A stretch of DNA of 18,029 nt from CAIWKO01 sp964469155 (GTDB taxonomy: Bacteria > Bacteroidota > Bacteroidia > Bacteroidales > CAIWKO01): assembly GCA_964469155.1 (NCBI GenBank), contig CAYXXU010000086.1, positions 1-18,029 on the forward strand, given 5' to 3'. This document shows positions 1 through 7,992 of the stretch, piece after piece. The translations under genes were made by a program, and so were the position numbers. Position 1 is the stretch's first letter, and the number at the start of each line of letters is the position of its first letter. The notes beneath the pieces are model-generated. The model saw nothing but the letters and a program-made list of their open reading frames with translations, made no database searches and was not told the origin of the DNA.

Positions 1-735
1 GGTTCTACAGAGCACCTCCATAGGTTCAAAGGAAGACCTCGGAGCTTCAAGCGAGAACCTAAAAGCTTTAAGCGAGCAGCTCTGAGCTTCAAACGAAGTA
101 AAAAAGCTGCTCCGTTGCAGCAAAAAGCTTCCAGCGAGCACCCCGAAGGTACTCCTTTGAACCTAAAGAGGTTCAGGTTTGTAGCAAAATGGTTCACGCG
201 AGTACTTCATTTGTTCACGCGAGTACTTCATTTGTTCAACCGAGTACTTCATTTGTTCAAGCGAGTACTTCAATGGTTCAAGGGAGTACTTCATTTGTTC
301 AAGCGAGTACTTCAATTGTTCAACCGAGTACTTCATTTGTTCAAGCGAGTACTTCATTTGTTCAAGCGAGTACTTCATTTGTTCAACCGAGGACTTCAAT
401 TGTTAAACGGAGTACTTCATTTGTTAAACGGAGTACTTCATTTGTTAACGCGAGTACTTCATTTGTTAACGCGAGTACTTCAATTGTTAAACGGAGTACT
501 TCAATTGTTAAACTGAGTACTTCATTTGTTAAACGGAGTACTTCAATTGTTAAACGGAGTACTTCCGAAGTCCGCCTGAGTACTTCGTTTGTTCAACGGA
601 GTACTTCATTTGTTAAACTGAGTACTTCATTTGTTAAACGGAGTACTTCCGAAGTCCGCCTGAGTACTTCGTTTGTTCAGCGGAGTACTTCATTTGTTAA
701 ACGGAGTACTTCAGTGGTGAAACGGAAAACTTTGA
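1..735. repeat. 21-bp tandem repeat array, left copy (about 35 units)
   Basis: A 21-bp period keeps its phase from base 1 to about 735 (unit starts at 1, 22, 43 and so on). Units 1-189 are very degenerate and recognisable mainly by an AGCTTCAAGCGAG-like stretch. From 190 to 714 there are 25 good units; 24 carry the core GAGTACTTC, and the unit at 379 has GAGGACTTC instead. Spacer bases between cores vary at only a few positions (GTTCAAGCG, GTTCAACCG, GTTAAACGG, GTTAACGCG, GTTAAACTG). The array runs off the left edge. Because 21 is a multiple of 3, several frames stay open by chance; I do not call a gene here. Its right end abuts the pckA stop codon. Confidence 0.95.
549..716. repeat. 84-bp higher-order repeat (two copies) inside the left array
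   Basis: Four consecutive 21-bp units (549-632) are repeated as 633-716. In each copy the first unit ends in TTCCGAA, the second begins GTCCGCCTGAG and ends TTCGTTT, and the third begins GTTCAACGG or GTTCAGCGG. The copies differ mainly by that one base and in the last unit. This points to a block duplication at the gene-proximal end of the array. The same 84-bp period is found in the right array. Confidence 0.9.
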
Positions 736-747
736 TGGCTTAATAAC
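717..747 (-). repeat. Conserved non-repeat end of the left array
   Basis: Read in the direction of pckA, the sequence just after the stop codon begins GTTATTAAGCC, continues with GTTTTC and ends in GTTTCACCACTGAAG, where the 21-bp units start. The right array has a matching end at 17801-17832 (GTCATTAAGC, then GTTTTC and GTTTCACCACTGAAG). With one gap, most positions over about 35 bases agree. The homology therefore extends past the repeat units into a defined boundary that lies directly against the pckA stop codon. Confidence 0.75.
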
Positions 748-2382
748 CTACACTTTGGGTCCGGCAGCTACCAGTCGTTTGCCTTCGTCGTTGTCGGTAA
801 AGTTTTCGAAATTTTTAATAAACTTTTCGCCGAGGCTTTTGGCGCTGGCATCCCAATCCGACGGGTTAGACCAGATAGTGCGTGGATTCAGTATCTTAGG
901 GTTTACACCTGTAACGGTTTTGGGTATCATTAGTCCGAAAACAGGGAGTTCTTCGTATTCCACATTTTCGAGCGAACCATCCAGAATGGCATCGATAATG
1001 GCCCGGGTGGAGGGGATATCAATCCTGCGTCCCACTCCGTAAGGTCCTTCAATCCAACCGGTATTCACCAGGTAGGCGCTGGAACCATGTTGCTGCATTT
1101 TGCGGGCCAGTTCCTGGGCATACTTTGTAGGATGCAACAACAGGAAGGCTGCTCCAAAACAAGAGGAGAAGGTTGGGGTAGGTTCTTTAATGCCACGCTC
1201 AGTACCGGCAACTTTGGCGGTATATCCGCTTAAGAAGTGATACATGGTTTGATCGTAATTGAGTTTGGCAACGGGAGGCAACACTCCGAAAGCATCGGCC
1301 GTCAGGAAAATGATGTTTTTGGGATGCGTTCCTTTCGAAACCGGTTTCACAATATTGTTGATGAAATAAATGGGGTAGCTCACACGGGTATTTTCGGTTT
1401 TGGCCGCGCTGGCAAAATCGATGGCCCCGGTTTTTTCATCAAAAACTACATTTTCTAAAAGTGCATCACGCTTGATAGCGTTGTAAATATCGGGTTCGTT
1501 TTCTTTGCTCAGATTGATACACTTGGCATAGCATCCTCCTTCAAAATTAAAGATACCGTCATCGTCCCAGCCGTGCTCATCGTCGCCGATCAGGTAGCGT
1601 TTGGGATCGGCCGATAAAGTAGTTTTACCGGTGCCTGACAATCCGAAGAAAATGGCGGTATCGCCATCCTTACCTTGATTTGCCGAACAATGCATAGAAG
1701 ATATGCCTTTCAATGGCAGGAAATAATTCATCACTGAGAAAATTCCTTTTTTGATTTCGCCGCCATACCATGTACCGCCAATCACAGCCATACGTTCTTT
1801 CAGGTTGAAAGCCGCAAACACATCAGAGTTCAATCCCTGCTCTTTAAATTGAGGGTTGGTAGCCTTGCAGGCATGTAAGATCACAAAATCTGGTGTGAAA
1901 TCTTTCAGTTCTTCTTCGGTAGGACGTATGAACATATTTTTTACGAAATGCGATGCCCAGGCAATTTCAGATACCACACGTATCTTAATACGGGTATTTT
2001 CATTGGCGCCGCAGAAAGCATCCGTTACATAAAGTTTCTTATGGCTGAGTTGTGTTTTGGCTATGCCTTTCAAATTTTCCCACACTTCTTCCGAAATTGG
2101 TTTATTGTCGGAACTTTTTCTGCTGGGATTGGCCCACCAAACATTATTTTCGTTCTCAGTTTCCTTAACGATATATTTATCTTTAGGCGAACGTCCGGTA
2201 AATATGCCGGTGTCGACCGCCACAGCTCCCGTATTGGTTATAAATCCTTTTTCAAAACCCTCCAGTTTGGGGTCGGTTTCATGTACGAACAAATCATCGT
2301 ACGACAGGTTATGGAATACAGTAGATACTTCTTTAATTCCATAGGCTGACAAGTCAAGCTGCTTATTTTCAGAGCCACTCAT
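748..2382 (-). CDS. pckA: Phosphoenolpyruvate carboxykinase (ATP)
   Basis: This cytosolic enzyme interconverts oxaloacetate + ATP and phosphoenolpyruvate + CO2 + ADP. In fermentative Bacteroidota it often runs toward oxaloacetate and makes ATP. The 544 residues match the usual length of about 530-540. Visible motifs are the substrate-binding GRSPKDK (R64), YGGEIKK (Y206, K211/K212), metal ligand H231 in HCSAN, the P-loop GLSGTGKTT (247-255) with K253, and DDEHGW (267-272) with metal ligand D268. All key residues of the ATP-dependent class are present. The ATG start gives a normal N-terminus and lacks a clear Shine-Dalgarno, as is common in this phylum. It lies downstream of ppdK on the same strand, but a terminator and its own -7 box suggest separate transcription. 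No hairpin terminator follows it; the repeat array begins at once. Confidence 0.97.
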   Translation of the reverse strand: MSGSENKQLDLSAYGIKEVSTVFHNLSYDDLFVHETDPKLEGFEKGFITNTGAVAVDTGIFTGRSPKDKYIVKETENENNVWWANPSRKSSDNKPISEEVWENLKGIAKTQLSHKKLYVTDAFCGANENTRIKIRVVSEIAWASHFVKNMFIRPTEEELKDFTPDFVILHACKATNPQFKEQGLNSDVFAAFNLKERMAVIGGTWYGGEIKKGIFSVMNYFLPLKGISSMHCSANQGKDGDTAIFFGLSGTGKTTLSADPKRYLIGDDEHGWDDDGIFNFEGGCYAKCINLSKENEPDIYNAIKRDALLENVVFDEKTGAIDFASAAKTENTRVSYPIYFINNIVKPVSKGTHPKNIIFLTADAFGVLPPVAKLNYDQTMYHFLSGYTAKVAGTERGIKEPTPTFSSCFGAAFLLLHPTKYAQELARKMQQHGSSAYLVNTGWIEGPYGVGRRIDIPSTRAIIDAILDGSLENVEYEELPVFGLMIPKTVTGVNPKILNPRTIWSNPSDWDASAKSLGEKFIKNFENFTDNDEGKRLVAAGPKV

Positions 2383-2432
2383 AATAATTTTGATTAATAG
2401 TGAATAATAGTTTTGTAGTATTTATCAGATTG

Positions 2433-2440
2433 CAAACTTA
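2433..2440 (-). promoter_or_regulatory. Putative pckA promoter, -7 box
   Basis: On the minus strand this reads TAAGTTTG, an exact fit to the Bacteroidota -7 consensus TAnnTTTG, about 50 bases before the pckA ATG. No convincing -33 element is seen at the usual spacing of about 19-21. Confidence 0.45.
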
Positions 2441-2516
2441 ATAATTTTTACAATGAATCTGTGGAATTACAGATTTATATTTTATAGACTATTTTTTCTA
2501 TGCAAACGCAATGAGC

Positions 2517-2547
2517 AAAAAAAAGCCCCCAAATAATTTGGAGGCTT
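2517..2547 (-). terminator. Rho-independent terminator of ppdK
   Basis: Read on the minus strand, an 8-bp stem AAGCCTCC / GGGGGCTT (one G-T pair) with a 9-base AT loop is followed by about eight T. It begins 21 bases after the ppdK stop codon, so it should end the ppdK transcript before pckA. Confidence 0.88.
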
Positions 2548-2568
2548 TCATCACTGAAAAAGGAACAA

Positions 2569-5500
2569 CTATTTTTTCTTAATTGTTTTTTTAGCAACCG
2601 GCTTAGCTTTACTAACCGCTTTTTTTGCAACCGGTTTGGTTTGAGCAACCGCTTTCTTAGCCACTACCTTTTTAGCAGCAGGTATAGATTTTGCTACCAC
2701 TTTTTTAGCAACTACCTTTTTTGCAACAGGTTTAGCTTTGGCAACGGCTTTTTTTGCAACCGGTTTAGTCTGAGCAACCGCTTTCTTAGCCACTTCCTTT
2801 TTAGCAGAAGGTTTTGATTTTGCTACCACTTTTTTAGCTACTACCTTTTTTGCAACCGGTTTAGTCTGAGCAACCGCTTTCTTAGCCACTACCTTTTTAG
2901 CAGCAGGTTTAGATTTTGTTACTACCTTTTTTGCAACAGGTTTAGCTTGGGCAACTACTTTCTTTGCCACCGGTTTTGCTTTTTTATCTTTAATAAAAGC
3001 CTGGGCAGCAGCCAAACGGGCAATAGGAACGCGGAAGGGCGAGCAGCTTACGTAGTTTAATCCGGTTTTATAACAGAATTCCACCGAAGCAGGGTCGCCG
3101 CCTTGTTCGCCGCAAATACCCACCTTCAGATTGTTGCGTGTAGCGCGTCCTTTGGTAACAGCCATTTCAATCAACTGTCCGGTTCCCTCCTGATCAATGG
3201 TCTGGAAAGGATCGGCAGCCAGTATTTTCTGGTCTAAATATTCGTTCATAAAACCACCAATATCATCGCGGCTGAAACCGAATGTCATCTGGGTAAGGTC
3301 GTTGGTTCCGAAGGAGAAGAACTGTGCTGTTTTTGCCATACGATCGGCCAATAAACAGGCTCGTGGAATTTCTATCATGGTACCATACAGATAATCGATT
3401 GATTTTACTTTGAATTTTTTGCAAACTTCTTCATAAACACGATCGGCAATTTTCTTGGTAACATCCAGTTCGCCTACTTCACAAGTAACCGGAATCATGA
3501 TTTCGGGTTTTGGATGATGACCTTCTTTTAATAATTCGAGTGTCGATTCGAAAATAGCGCGGAACTGCATTTCAGAAACTTCAGGATAAGTTACGCTCAA
3601 ACGAACCCCGCGATGTCCCATCATAGGATTGTTTTCGTGAAGTGCTTCACCGCGTTTTGCCACGGCAGCCACATCGATTTTCAATTCTTTAGCCAGTTCG
3701 GCTTGTTTGTCGGGGCTTTGCGGAACAAATTCATGCAAAGGTGGATCGAGCAAACGGAAGGTTACGGGAAGGGTATCCATAGCCAGCAAAGTAGCTTTGA
3801 TATCTTTTTTTACGAAAGGATATAATTCGTTCAATGCTTTAATACGTTCTTCGATAGTATTGCTTAAGATCATTTTGCGTAGTGCCAGCAAAGGTTTCTC
3901 TGAACCAACACCATAGAACATATGCTCGGTGCGGAACAAGCCGATGCCTTCAGCGCCATAGTCGCGCGCTATTTTTGCATCCTCCGGAGTTTCAGCATTG
4001 GTGCGGACACCCATGGTGCGGAACTTGTCAACCATTTTCATAAAAGTTTTAAAACTGGGATTTTCAGATGCATCCATCAATTTCAAAGCAGTTTGATACA
4101 CATGACCTTTGGTACCGTTCATCGTAATGAAATCACCTTCTTTCAGCACAATTTTGGTTCCTTCCACTTTTGCTGTCTTAGCATTGGCATCCACATGAAG
4201 TTTTCCGGCACCCACAATACAACATTTACCCCAACCGCGTGCCACCAAAGCTGCATGAGAGGTCATGCCTCCACGTGCAGTAAGTATACCTACGGCAGCT
4301 CTCATACCTTCCACATCTTCCGGATTGGTTTCTTCACGGATCAGAATCACTTTTTTGCCTTTGCGTTCCCAGGCAACAGCATCTTCGGCAGTAAATACTA
4401 ACTGACCCACTGCGGCACCCGGTCCGGCTGGTAAGCCTTTGACCAAAATACTGACCTTCTTTTCTTCGGCAGGGTCGCAGATAGGATGCAGCAATTCATC
4501 TAACTGAGCAGGTTCAACCCGCATCACAGCGGTTTCTTCAGAAATGAGTTTTTCTTTCAGCATATCCATAGCCATATTCAGTGCAGCGGTTCCGGTACGT
4601 TTTCCGGCACGGCACTGTAGCATATACAATTTGCCTTCCTGAATAGTGAATTCAATATCCAACATATCCTTGTAATTCTTTTCAAGAATAGTGCGTATCT
4701 TGCTCAGTTCTTTATAGGTAGCAGGCATTTGTTCCTGCATACTGAGCAAATGCTTGTTCTGTTCGTTTTTGGTATCATTGTTCAGGGGGCTGGGAGTGCG
4801 AATTCCGGCCACCACATCTTCGCCCTGAGCATTGATGAGCCATTCACCATAGAATAAATTTTCGCCGGTGGCAGGGTTACGTGTAAAAGCCACACCGGTA
4901 GCCGATGTATCGCCCATGTTTCCGAATACCATAGCCTGTACATTAACAGCAGTGCCCCAATCATCGGGAATACCTTCAATACGGCGATACGAAATGGCTT
5001 TCTTGCCGTTCCAGCTTTTAAATACAGCCTTAATACCACCAAACAGTTGTTCTTTGGCATCATCCGGGAAGGCTTTGCCAATTTCTTTTTTAATTCTTTT
5101 TTTGAATTCTTCCGCCAGAAGTTTCAGATCATCAGCTGACAGGTCGGTGTCTTGTTGTACTTTTTTAGTCTTTTTATATGCGTCAAGCATATCATCTAAT
5201 TTCTTGCGGATATTCAGGTCAAGGCCTTCGGCTTTGTCCATAACCACATCGGCATACATCATAATCAGTCGACGATAGGAATCCCAAACAAAACGAGGAT
5301 TATTGGTTTTTTTGATCAATCCGGGAATAGTGGCTGTGCAAAGACCGACATTTAATACTGTGTCCATCATGCCCGGCATGGAAGATCTGGCTCCTGAGCG
5401 GCACGACAATAATAAGGGATTTTTCGGATCACCATACTTCATTCCCATTTCCGTTTCAACCATTTTCATTCCTGCCCAAACTTCGTCATACAATGATTTG

Positions 5501-5700
5501 GGTAATTCACAGTTGTTTTCGTAGTATGCTGTGCAGCATTCGGTAGAAATAGTCAATCCGGCAGGTACCGGCAATCCGATGTTTACCATCTCTGCAAGGT
5601 TGGCACCTTTACCACCCAACAGGTTCTTCATTTCTGCTTTTCCTTCGGCTTTTTTTCCGCCAAAATAATAAACGTACTTTACATTTTTTTCTTTAGACAT
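2569..5700 (-). CDS. ppdK: Pyruvate, phosphate dikinase with a histone-H1-like C-terminal tail
   Basis: PPDK interconverts pyruvate + ATP + Pi and phosphoenolpyruvate + AMP + PPi through a phosphohistidine. Residues 1 to about 903 are a complete enzyme: nucleotide-binding half with GGKGANLAEM (29-38) and RSGARSSMPGMMDT (101-114), phosphohistidine domain with GGMTSH (catalytic H482), and PEP/pyruvate TIM barrel with GLFRTEHM (587-594), FGTNDLTQMTFG (797-808) and CGEQGGDP (catalytic C863). The family normally ends near VPIARLAAAQA, reached here at about 901. A further 140 residues (904-1043) follow, made almost only of Lys, Ala, Val and Pro in modules such as KPVAKKVVAK and AVAQTKPVAKK. The tail is in frame, with no internal start or stop. 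The start is supported by AGGAGG ten bases upstream. With pckA it forms the PEP node. Enzyme identity is certain; the role of the tail is unknown. Confidence 0.97.
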   Translation of the reverse strand: MSKEKNVKYVYYFGGKKAEGKAEMKNLLGGKGANLAEMVNIGLPVPAGLTISTECCTAYYENNCELPKSLYDEVWAGMKMVETEMGMKYGDPKNPLLLSCRSGARSSMPGMMDTVLNVGLCTATIPGLIKKTNNPRFVWDSYRRLIMMYADVVMDKAEGLDLNIRKKLDDMLDAYKKTKKVQQDTDLSADDLKLLAEEFKKRIKKEIGKAFPDDAKEQLFGGIKAVFKSWNGKKAISYRRIEGIPDDWGTAVNVQAMVFGNMGDTSATGVAFTRNPATGENLFYGEWLINAQGEDVVAGIRTPSPLNNDTKNEQNKHLLSMQEQMPATYKELSKIRTILEKNYKDMLDIEFTIQEGKLYMLQCRAGKRTGTAALNMAMDMLKEKLISEETAVMRVEPAQLDELLHPICDPAEEKKVSILVKGLPAGPGAAVGQLVFTAEDAVAWERKGKKVILIREETNPEDVEGMRAAVGILTARGGMTSHAALVARGWGKCCIVGAGKLHVDANAKTAKVEGTKIVLKEGDFITMNGTKGHVYQTALKLMDASENPSFKTFMKMVDKFRTMGVRTNAETPEDAKIARDYGAEGIGLFRTEHMFYGVGSEKPLLALRKMILSNTIEERIKALNELYPFVKKDIKATLLAMDTLPVTFRLLDPPLHEFVPQSPDKQAELAKELKIDVAAVAKRGEALHENNPMMGHRGVRLSVTYPEVSEMQFRAIFESTLELLKEGHHPKPEIMIPVTCEVGELDVTKKIADRVYEEVCKKFKVKSIDYLYGTMIEIPRACLLADRMAKTAQFFSFGTNDLTQMTFGFSRDDIGGFMNEYLDQKILAADPFQTIDQEGTGQLIEMAVTKGRATRNNLKVGICGEQGGDPASVEFCYKTGLNYVSCSPFRVPIARLAAAQAFIKDKKAKPVAKKVVAQAKPVAKKVVTKSKPAAKKVVAKKAVAQTKPVAKKVVAKKVVAKSKPSAKKEVAKKAVAQTKPVAKKAVAKAKPVAKKVVAKKVVAKSIPAAKKVVAKKAVAQTKPVAKKAVSKAKPVAKKTIKKK
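2575..2988 (-). repeat. Coding repeat for the Lys/Ala/Val-rich tail of PPDK
   Basis: The DNA for PPDK residues 904-1041 is internally repetitive. The peptide AVAQTKPVAKK recurs three times, at spacings of 32 and 43 residues; the difference equals one extra 11-residue module of the KPVAKKAVAKA type. Single-residue differences between modules (KSKPAAKK, KSKPSAKK, KSIPAAKK) show that the copies have diverged. Such in-frame repeats can change in number by slippage or recombination. Confidence 0.9.
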
Positions 5701-5710
5701 TTTTTAGTTT

Positions 5711-5716
5711 CCTCCT
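5711..5716 (-). promoter_or_regulatory. ppdK ribosome binding site
   Basis: AGGAGG on the minus strand, ten bases before the ATG at 5700. It is a full Shine-Dalgarno in a genome segment where most genes lack one, so strong ppdK translation is likely. Confidence 0.8.
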
Positions 5717-5754
5717 ATAATTGAAAATATTTTGAGTGTGTTTTAAAATTGGCG

Positions 5755-5762
5755 CAAAATTA
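5755..5762 (-). promoter_or_regulatory. Putative ppdK promoter, -7 box
   Basis: TAATTTTG on the minus strand fits TAnnTTTG and lies about 55 bases before the ppdK start, leaving room for a leader with the AGGAGG site. A TTG lies 16 bases upstream, which is a poor match to the usual -33 spacing. Confidence 0.45.
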
Positions 5763-5796
5763 AATTAAATATGCCTATCAACCTAAATGAATTTGC

Positions 5797-5829
5797 AAAA
5801 AAAAATGCCGGCTCGTAAGCCGGCATTTT
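5797..5829 (-). terminator. Rho-independent terminator after the DUF4476 gene
   Basis: On the minus strand a 9-bp perfect stem AATGCCGGC / GCCGGCATT with a 6-base loop is followed by a run of T. It lies about 20 bases after the stop codon at 5850 and separates this unit from ppdK. Confidence 0.92.
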
Positions 5830-5849
5830 GATATTATTTTGCAACGAAA

Positions 5850-6833
5850 TTATCGGTTGCCATTTATAAAGCCGTTCAATTCATCAATAGAGCTTTCAAA
5901 AGTGAAGGCATCGTTCAGTTTAAAATAATTTCCCTGATCGTAAACGTACCCGTAGGCAAACTTTGCAAAATCGAGTCTGGTCGCTTCGAACGAAAACAAC
6001 AACATGATTTCTTTTACCTGTGAACAGAATAAACAGTTTGCACTGGTAACTTGTTTCGCAATGGTAAGTCTGGTGTCGTCAAATGATTTTGATGCGATAG
6101 AATTTTTGGCCGATTGAAAATCACCGGCGCTCATGGGCCATGGGCATCCGATTCGTCCATTATATCCCTGCATTATGTAATGCTCCGGTTGGTTGGCGGT
6201 ATGAACGACATTATCCTGATATCCGCTGGTTGATGAGGTAGTACTGGTAGTGGTAGTTGTGGTAGTCGTAACGACTCCATTTCCGATTATTCCCGGGGTG
6301 CCTACATTTACTGACATGTTTAAATTCACACCTTCACCGGTAACAGGATCAACAGCGCTAATGTTAACATTTCCGCCATCCCTGTTGTTAACAGCATTGC
6401 TGCTGATAGTGGTAGTGGTTTGATTTGTCTGCACCGTTGCAGGCCTGTCTTCAACCCATAACTGAGTAGTATATTGACCGCTAACAGGAACATAATTTTC
6501 GTCCATACTGTTCAATTTCATGACGTAATTCCCGTTTTTATCTTTTTTGATATTGTAGGAAGTACTATAATACTTTCCGTCTACATCGCGTGTATATATC
6601 ATTTTTTCAATAGCCGGAATGGCATTATTTTCAAAAATGACTTTCGATTGATAGTTGGTAGCCGTAAGTCCTGAAACCTTAACACTGGTTTGAGGTGTGT
6701 CATTTTGTTTAATGCCGTTAATGATCACCCAAAACTTGAGACCATCCTGACAGAAAAATGAAACCTCTGATTGGGCAAAGATATTGCTTGATAAGGTAAC
6801 AAGCAAGAAACTGAGTAATAGTAATTTTTTCAT
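5850..6833 (-). CDS. Exported DUF4476-domain protein
   Basis: A 327-residue protein with a signal peptide (about residues 1-20, MKKLLLLSFLLV..., likely cut after IFA before QSEVS), so it is probably periplasmic or on the envelope. Residues about 22-130 form an N-terminal part of unknown fold. A Thr/Ser-rich linker (about 189-203) follows. Residues about 232-323 fit DUF4476: it starts at MSAGDFQSAK, contains CLFCSQVKEIMLLFSFEATRLDFAK and ends with ELNGFI. DUF4476 is widespread in Bacteroidota and has no established function. C267 and C270 form a CxxC pair; I cannot say whether it is functional. It starts 20 bases after the small basic gene ends, so the two are probably one operon with the terminator at 5797-5829. 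The domain call is confident, the function unknown. Confidence 0.8.
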   Translation of the reverse strand: MKKLLLLSFLLVTLSSNIFAQSEVSFFCQDGLKFWVIINGIKQNDTPQTSVKVSGLTATNYQSKVIFENNAIPAIEKMIYTRDVDGKYYSTSYNIKKDKNGNYVMKLNSMDENYVPVSGQYTTQLWVEDRPATVQTNQTTTTISSNAVNNRDGGNVNISAVDPVTGEGVNLNMSVNVGTPGIIGNGVVTTTTTTTTSTTSSTSGYQDNVVHTANQPEHYIMQGYNGRIGCPWPMSAGDFQSAKNSIASKSFDDTRLTIAKQVTSANCLFCSQVKEIMLLFSFEATRLDFAKFAYGYVYDQGNYFKLNDAFTFESSIDELNGFINGNR

Positions 6834-6853
6834 AATGATTTTGTTTAAAGTTA

Positions 6854-7126
6854 TTATTGTTTTGTTATGTTCTTTATAACTGCTTTTTTAGATGTTTTAC
6901 GGATAAATTTTCTGTTTGTCTTATTGTCGCCCGGTTCAGACAAAGTTTTCGTTGGCTTAATTATTTTATTATTGGCCTGAGAGACGGTACTGACCGATGT
7001 GACTTTTTTATTGGAACCCGCTTGCATTCTTACCGCTACTTTTTTGTTATGAGCAGATTGAGAATAGGCATCAGATAGGCCAAAAATACAAAACAAACTG
7101 ACAAAGAAAGCAAAAACTATTTTCAT
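6854..7126 (-). CDS. Small basic exported protein, unknown function
   Basis: This 90-residue reading frame has a good signal peptide (MKIVFAFFVSLFCIFGLSDAYSQ, cleavage likely near residue 23). The mature part of about 67 residues is rich in Lys, Asn, Ser and Thr, has no Cys, and is predicted to be disordered (for example RKFIRKTSKKAVIKN). I recognise no family. It is 20 bases upstream of the DUF4476 gene on the same strand and is probably its operon partner. The combination of a signal peptide and close spacing to a real gene argues that it is expressed; the low complexity of the mature part leaves some doubt. Confidence 0.6.
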   Translation of the reverse strand: MKIVFAFFVSLFCIFGLSDAYSQSAHNKKVAVRMQAGSNKKVTSVSTVSQANNKIIKPTKTLSEPGDNKTNRKFIRKTSKKAVIKNITKQ

Positions 7127-7211
7127 AATACCAAAGGATTATAGTTAGGATTTAATTCCAATTTCCAAATTTTGTGCCAAAAATTAACAATTAATGAAGT
7201 AGCAAAAAGCT

Positions 7212-7799
7212 TCATTTTAAAATAAAATCCCGGAGAAGTTCCCTGAATGCAAATAAGGAAAGGATATTGCCTGTCAAACTAACTCTTAAAACGGCACCTT
7301 CCCATGAATAGATGATCAGCAAGGCAAGTTTCTCAGGGTCCTGTGATTTATCTATTTCGCCGGCCCTGCGCGCTGCCTGCAGACAATCAATATGTGCGTC
7401 CTTGGTACGGTTGAAGAAGGTCATCACTTTCTCATTAATATTCTGGTTTTTTTTATCAAATTCCCGATATAAATTAGTAGCAAATTCACCATAAACATAA
7501 CCACCCTTATTGGTATACATATCTATAAAATCAGAGTACAGCTTAACAAGTCGCTGTTTGGGTGACAAAGTATAATCATATAAAATACGATCAATACGGT
7601 TTAGAACAATGGTGATATAATAGACCAGAACTGCTTCAGCAAATTCTTCCTTGTTCTTAAAATAATAATAAAACGAACCCTTGGGAATATCCAGATTAAT
7701 AGCAATTTGATCTATACTTGTGTTCTGATAGCCATATTCGCGCATCATTTTATAGCCTTCACGAAGCAGCATCCTTTCCTTTACTTTGCTCTTTTTCAT
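7212..7799 (-). CDS. TetR/AcrR-family transcriptional regulator
   Basis: A 195-residue protein with the N-terminal TetR helix-turn-helix: a first helix around ERMLLREGYKMMREYGY (8-24), then TSIDQIAINLDIPKGSFYYYFKNKEEF (about 27-53), where GSFYYYF is the typical recognition-helix end. The rest is the helical ligand-binding and dimerisation domain, which is variable in this family and does not reveal the ligand. It is usually a repressor that leaves DNA when a small molecule binds. It is divergent from the lysine-ketoglutarate-reductase-like gene at 8015, with a 216-base spacer holding a 15-bp palindrome, so that gene is the natural first candidate target along with itself. That target is inference. 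Confidence 0.9.
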   Translation of the reverse strand: MKKSKVKERMLLREGYKMMREYGYQNTSIDQIAINLDIPKGSFYYYFKNKEEFAEAVLVYYITIVLNRIDRILYDYTLSPKQRLVKLYSDFIDMYTNKGGYVYGEFATNLYREFDKKNQNINEKVMTFFNRTKDAHIDCLQAARRAGEIDKSQDPEKLALLIIYSWEGAVLRVSLTGNILSLFAFRELLRDFILK

Positions 7800-7871
7800 G
7801 GTTTATTGATTTGAAATATGGTACAATTACTCGTAAAGATCATAGCGTTAAAAAATATGTAAATTGATTCG

Positions 7872-7879
7872 CAAAATTA
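7872..7879 (-). promoter_or_regulatory. Putative tetR-gene promoter, -7 box
   Basis: TAATTTTG on the minus strand, about 72 bases before the regulator's ATG and only four bases from the 15-bp palindrome at 7884-7898. If both are real, a dimer on the palindrome would cover this promoter. Confidence 0.35.
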
Positions 7880-7883
7880 ACAA

Positions 7884-7898
7884 TTAATTTCAAATTAA
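7884..7898. promoter_or_regulatory. 15-bp palindrome, candidate TetR operator
   Basis: TTAATTT-C-AAATTAA is a perfect inverted repeat with 7-base arms in the spacer between the divergent TetR-type gene and the gene at 8015. TetR-family operators are typically palindromes of about this size placed in such spacers. The spacer is very AT-rich, so a chance palindrome is possible. Confidence 0.35.
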
Positions 7899-7992
7899 CT
7901 AAACTTTGTACAAAAAATATCGGATATTCTTCTAATTTTCTGGTTAAGGAGAATTGTTTATTTCGATCAGTATTTTCCCAGTTAATTTTTTG

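Noticed and set aside
1..735. Could the array be a CRISPR?
   Set aside because: The period is 21 bases with a 9-base core and near-identical spacers; no unique spacers of about 30 bases and no cas genes are present.
115..743. Open frames over the left repeat array that translate to heptad-like peptides (RVLHLFK, STSFVQA, and LEQMKYS on the minus strand)
   Set aside because: A 21-base period keeps any stop-free frame open, and frames on both strands are open at once. The matching LEQMKYS-type frame in the right array has TAA stops, and the left end of the array decays as non-coding DNA.
4782..5081. Reading frame inside ppdK on the same strand, and other frames inside pckA, ppdK, lptD and the amidohydrolase gene
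   Set aside because: They lie fully inside genes with clear family motifs and show no recognisable protein features.
7193..7216. AATGAAG / CTTCATT stem with a 10-base loop at the end of the TetR-type gene
   Set aside because: A stem of only seven mostly AT pairs that overlaps the stop codon, with a weak T-run further on; not strong enough to call a terminator.
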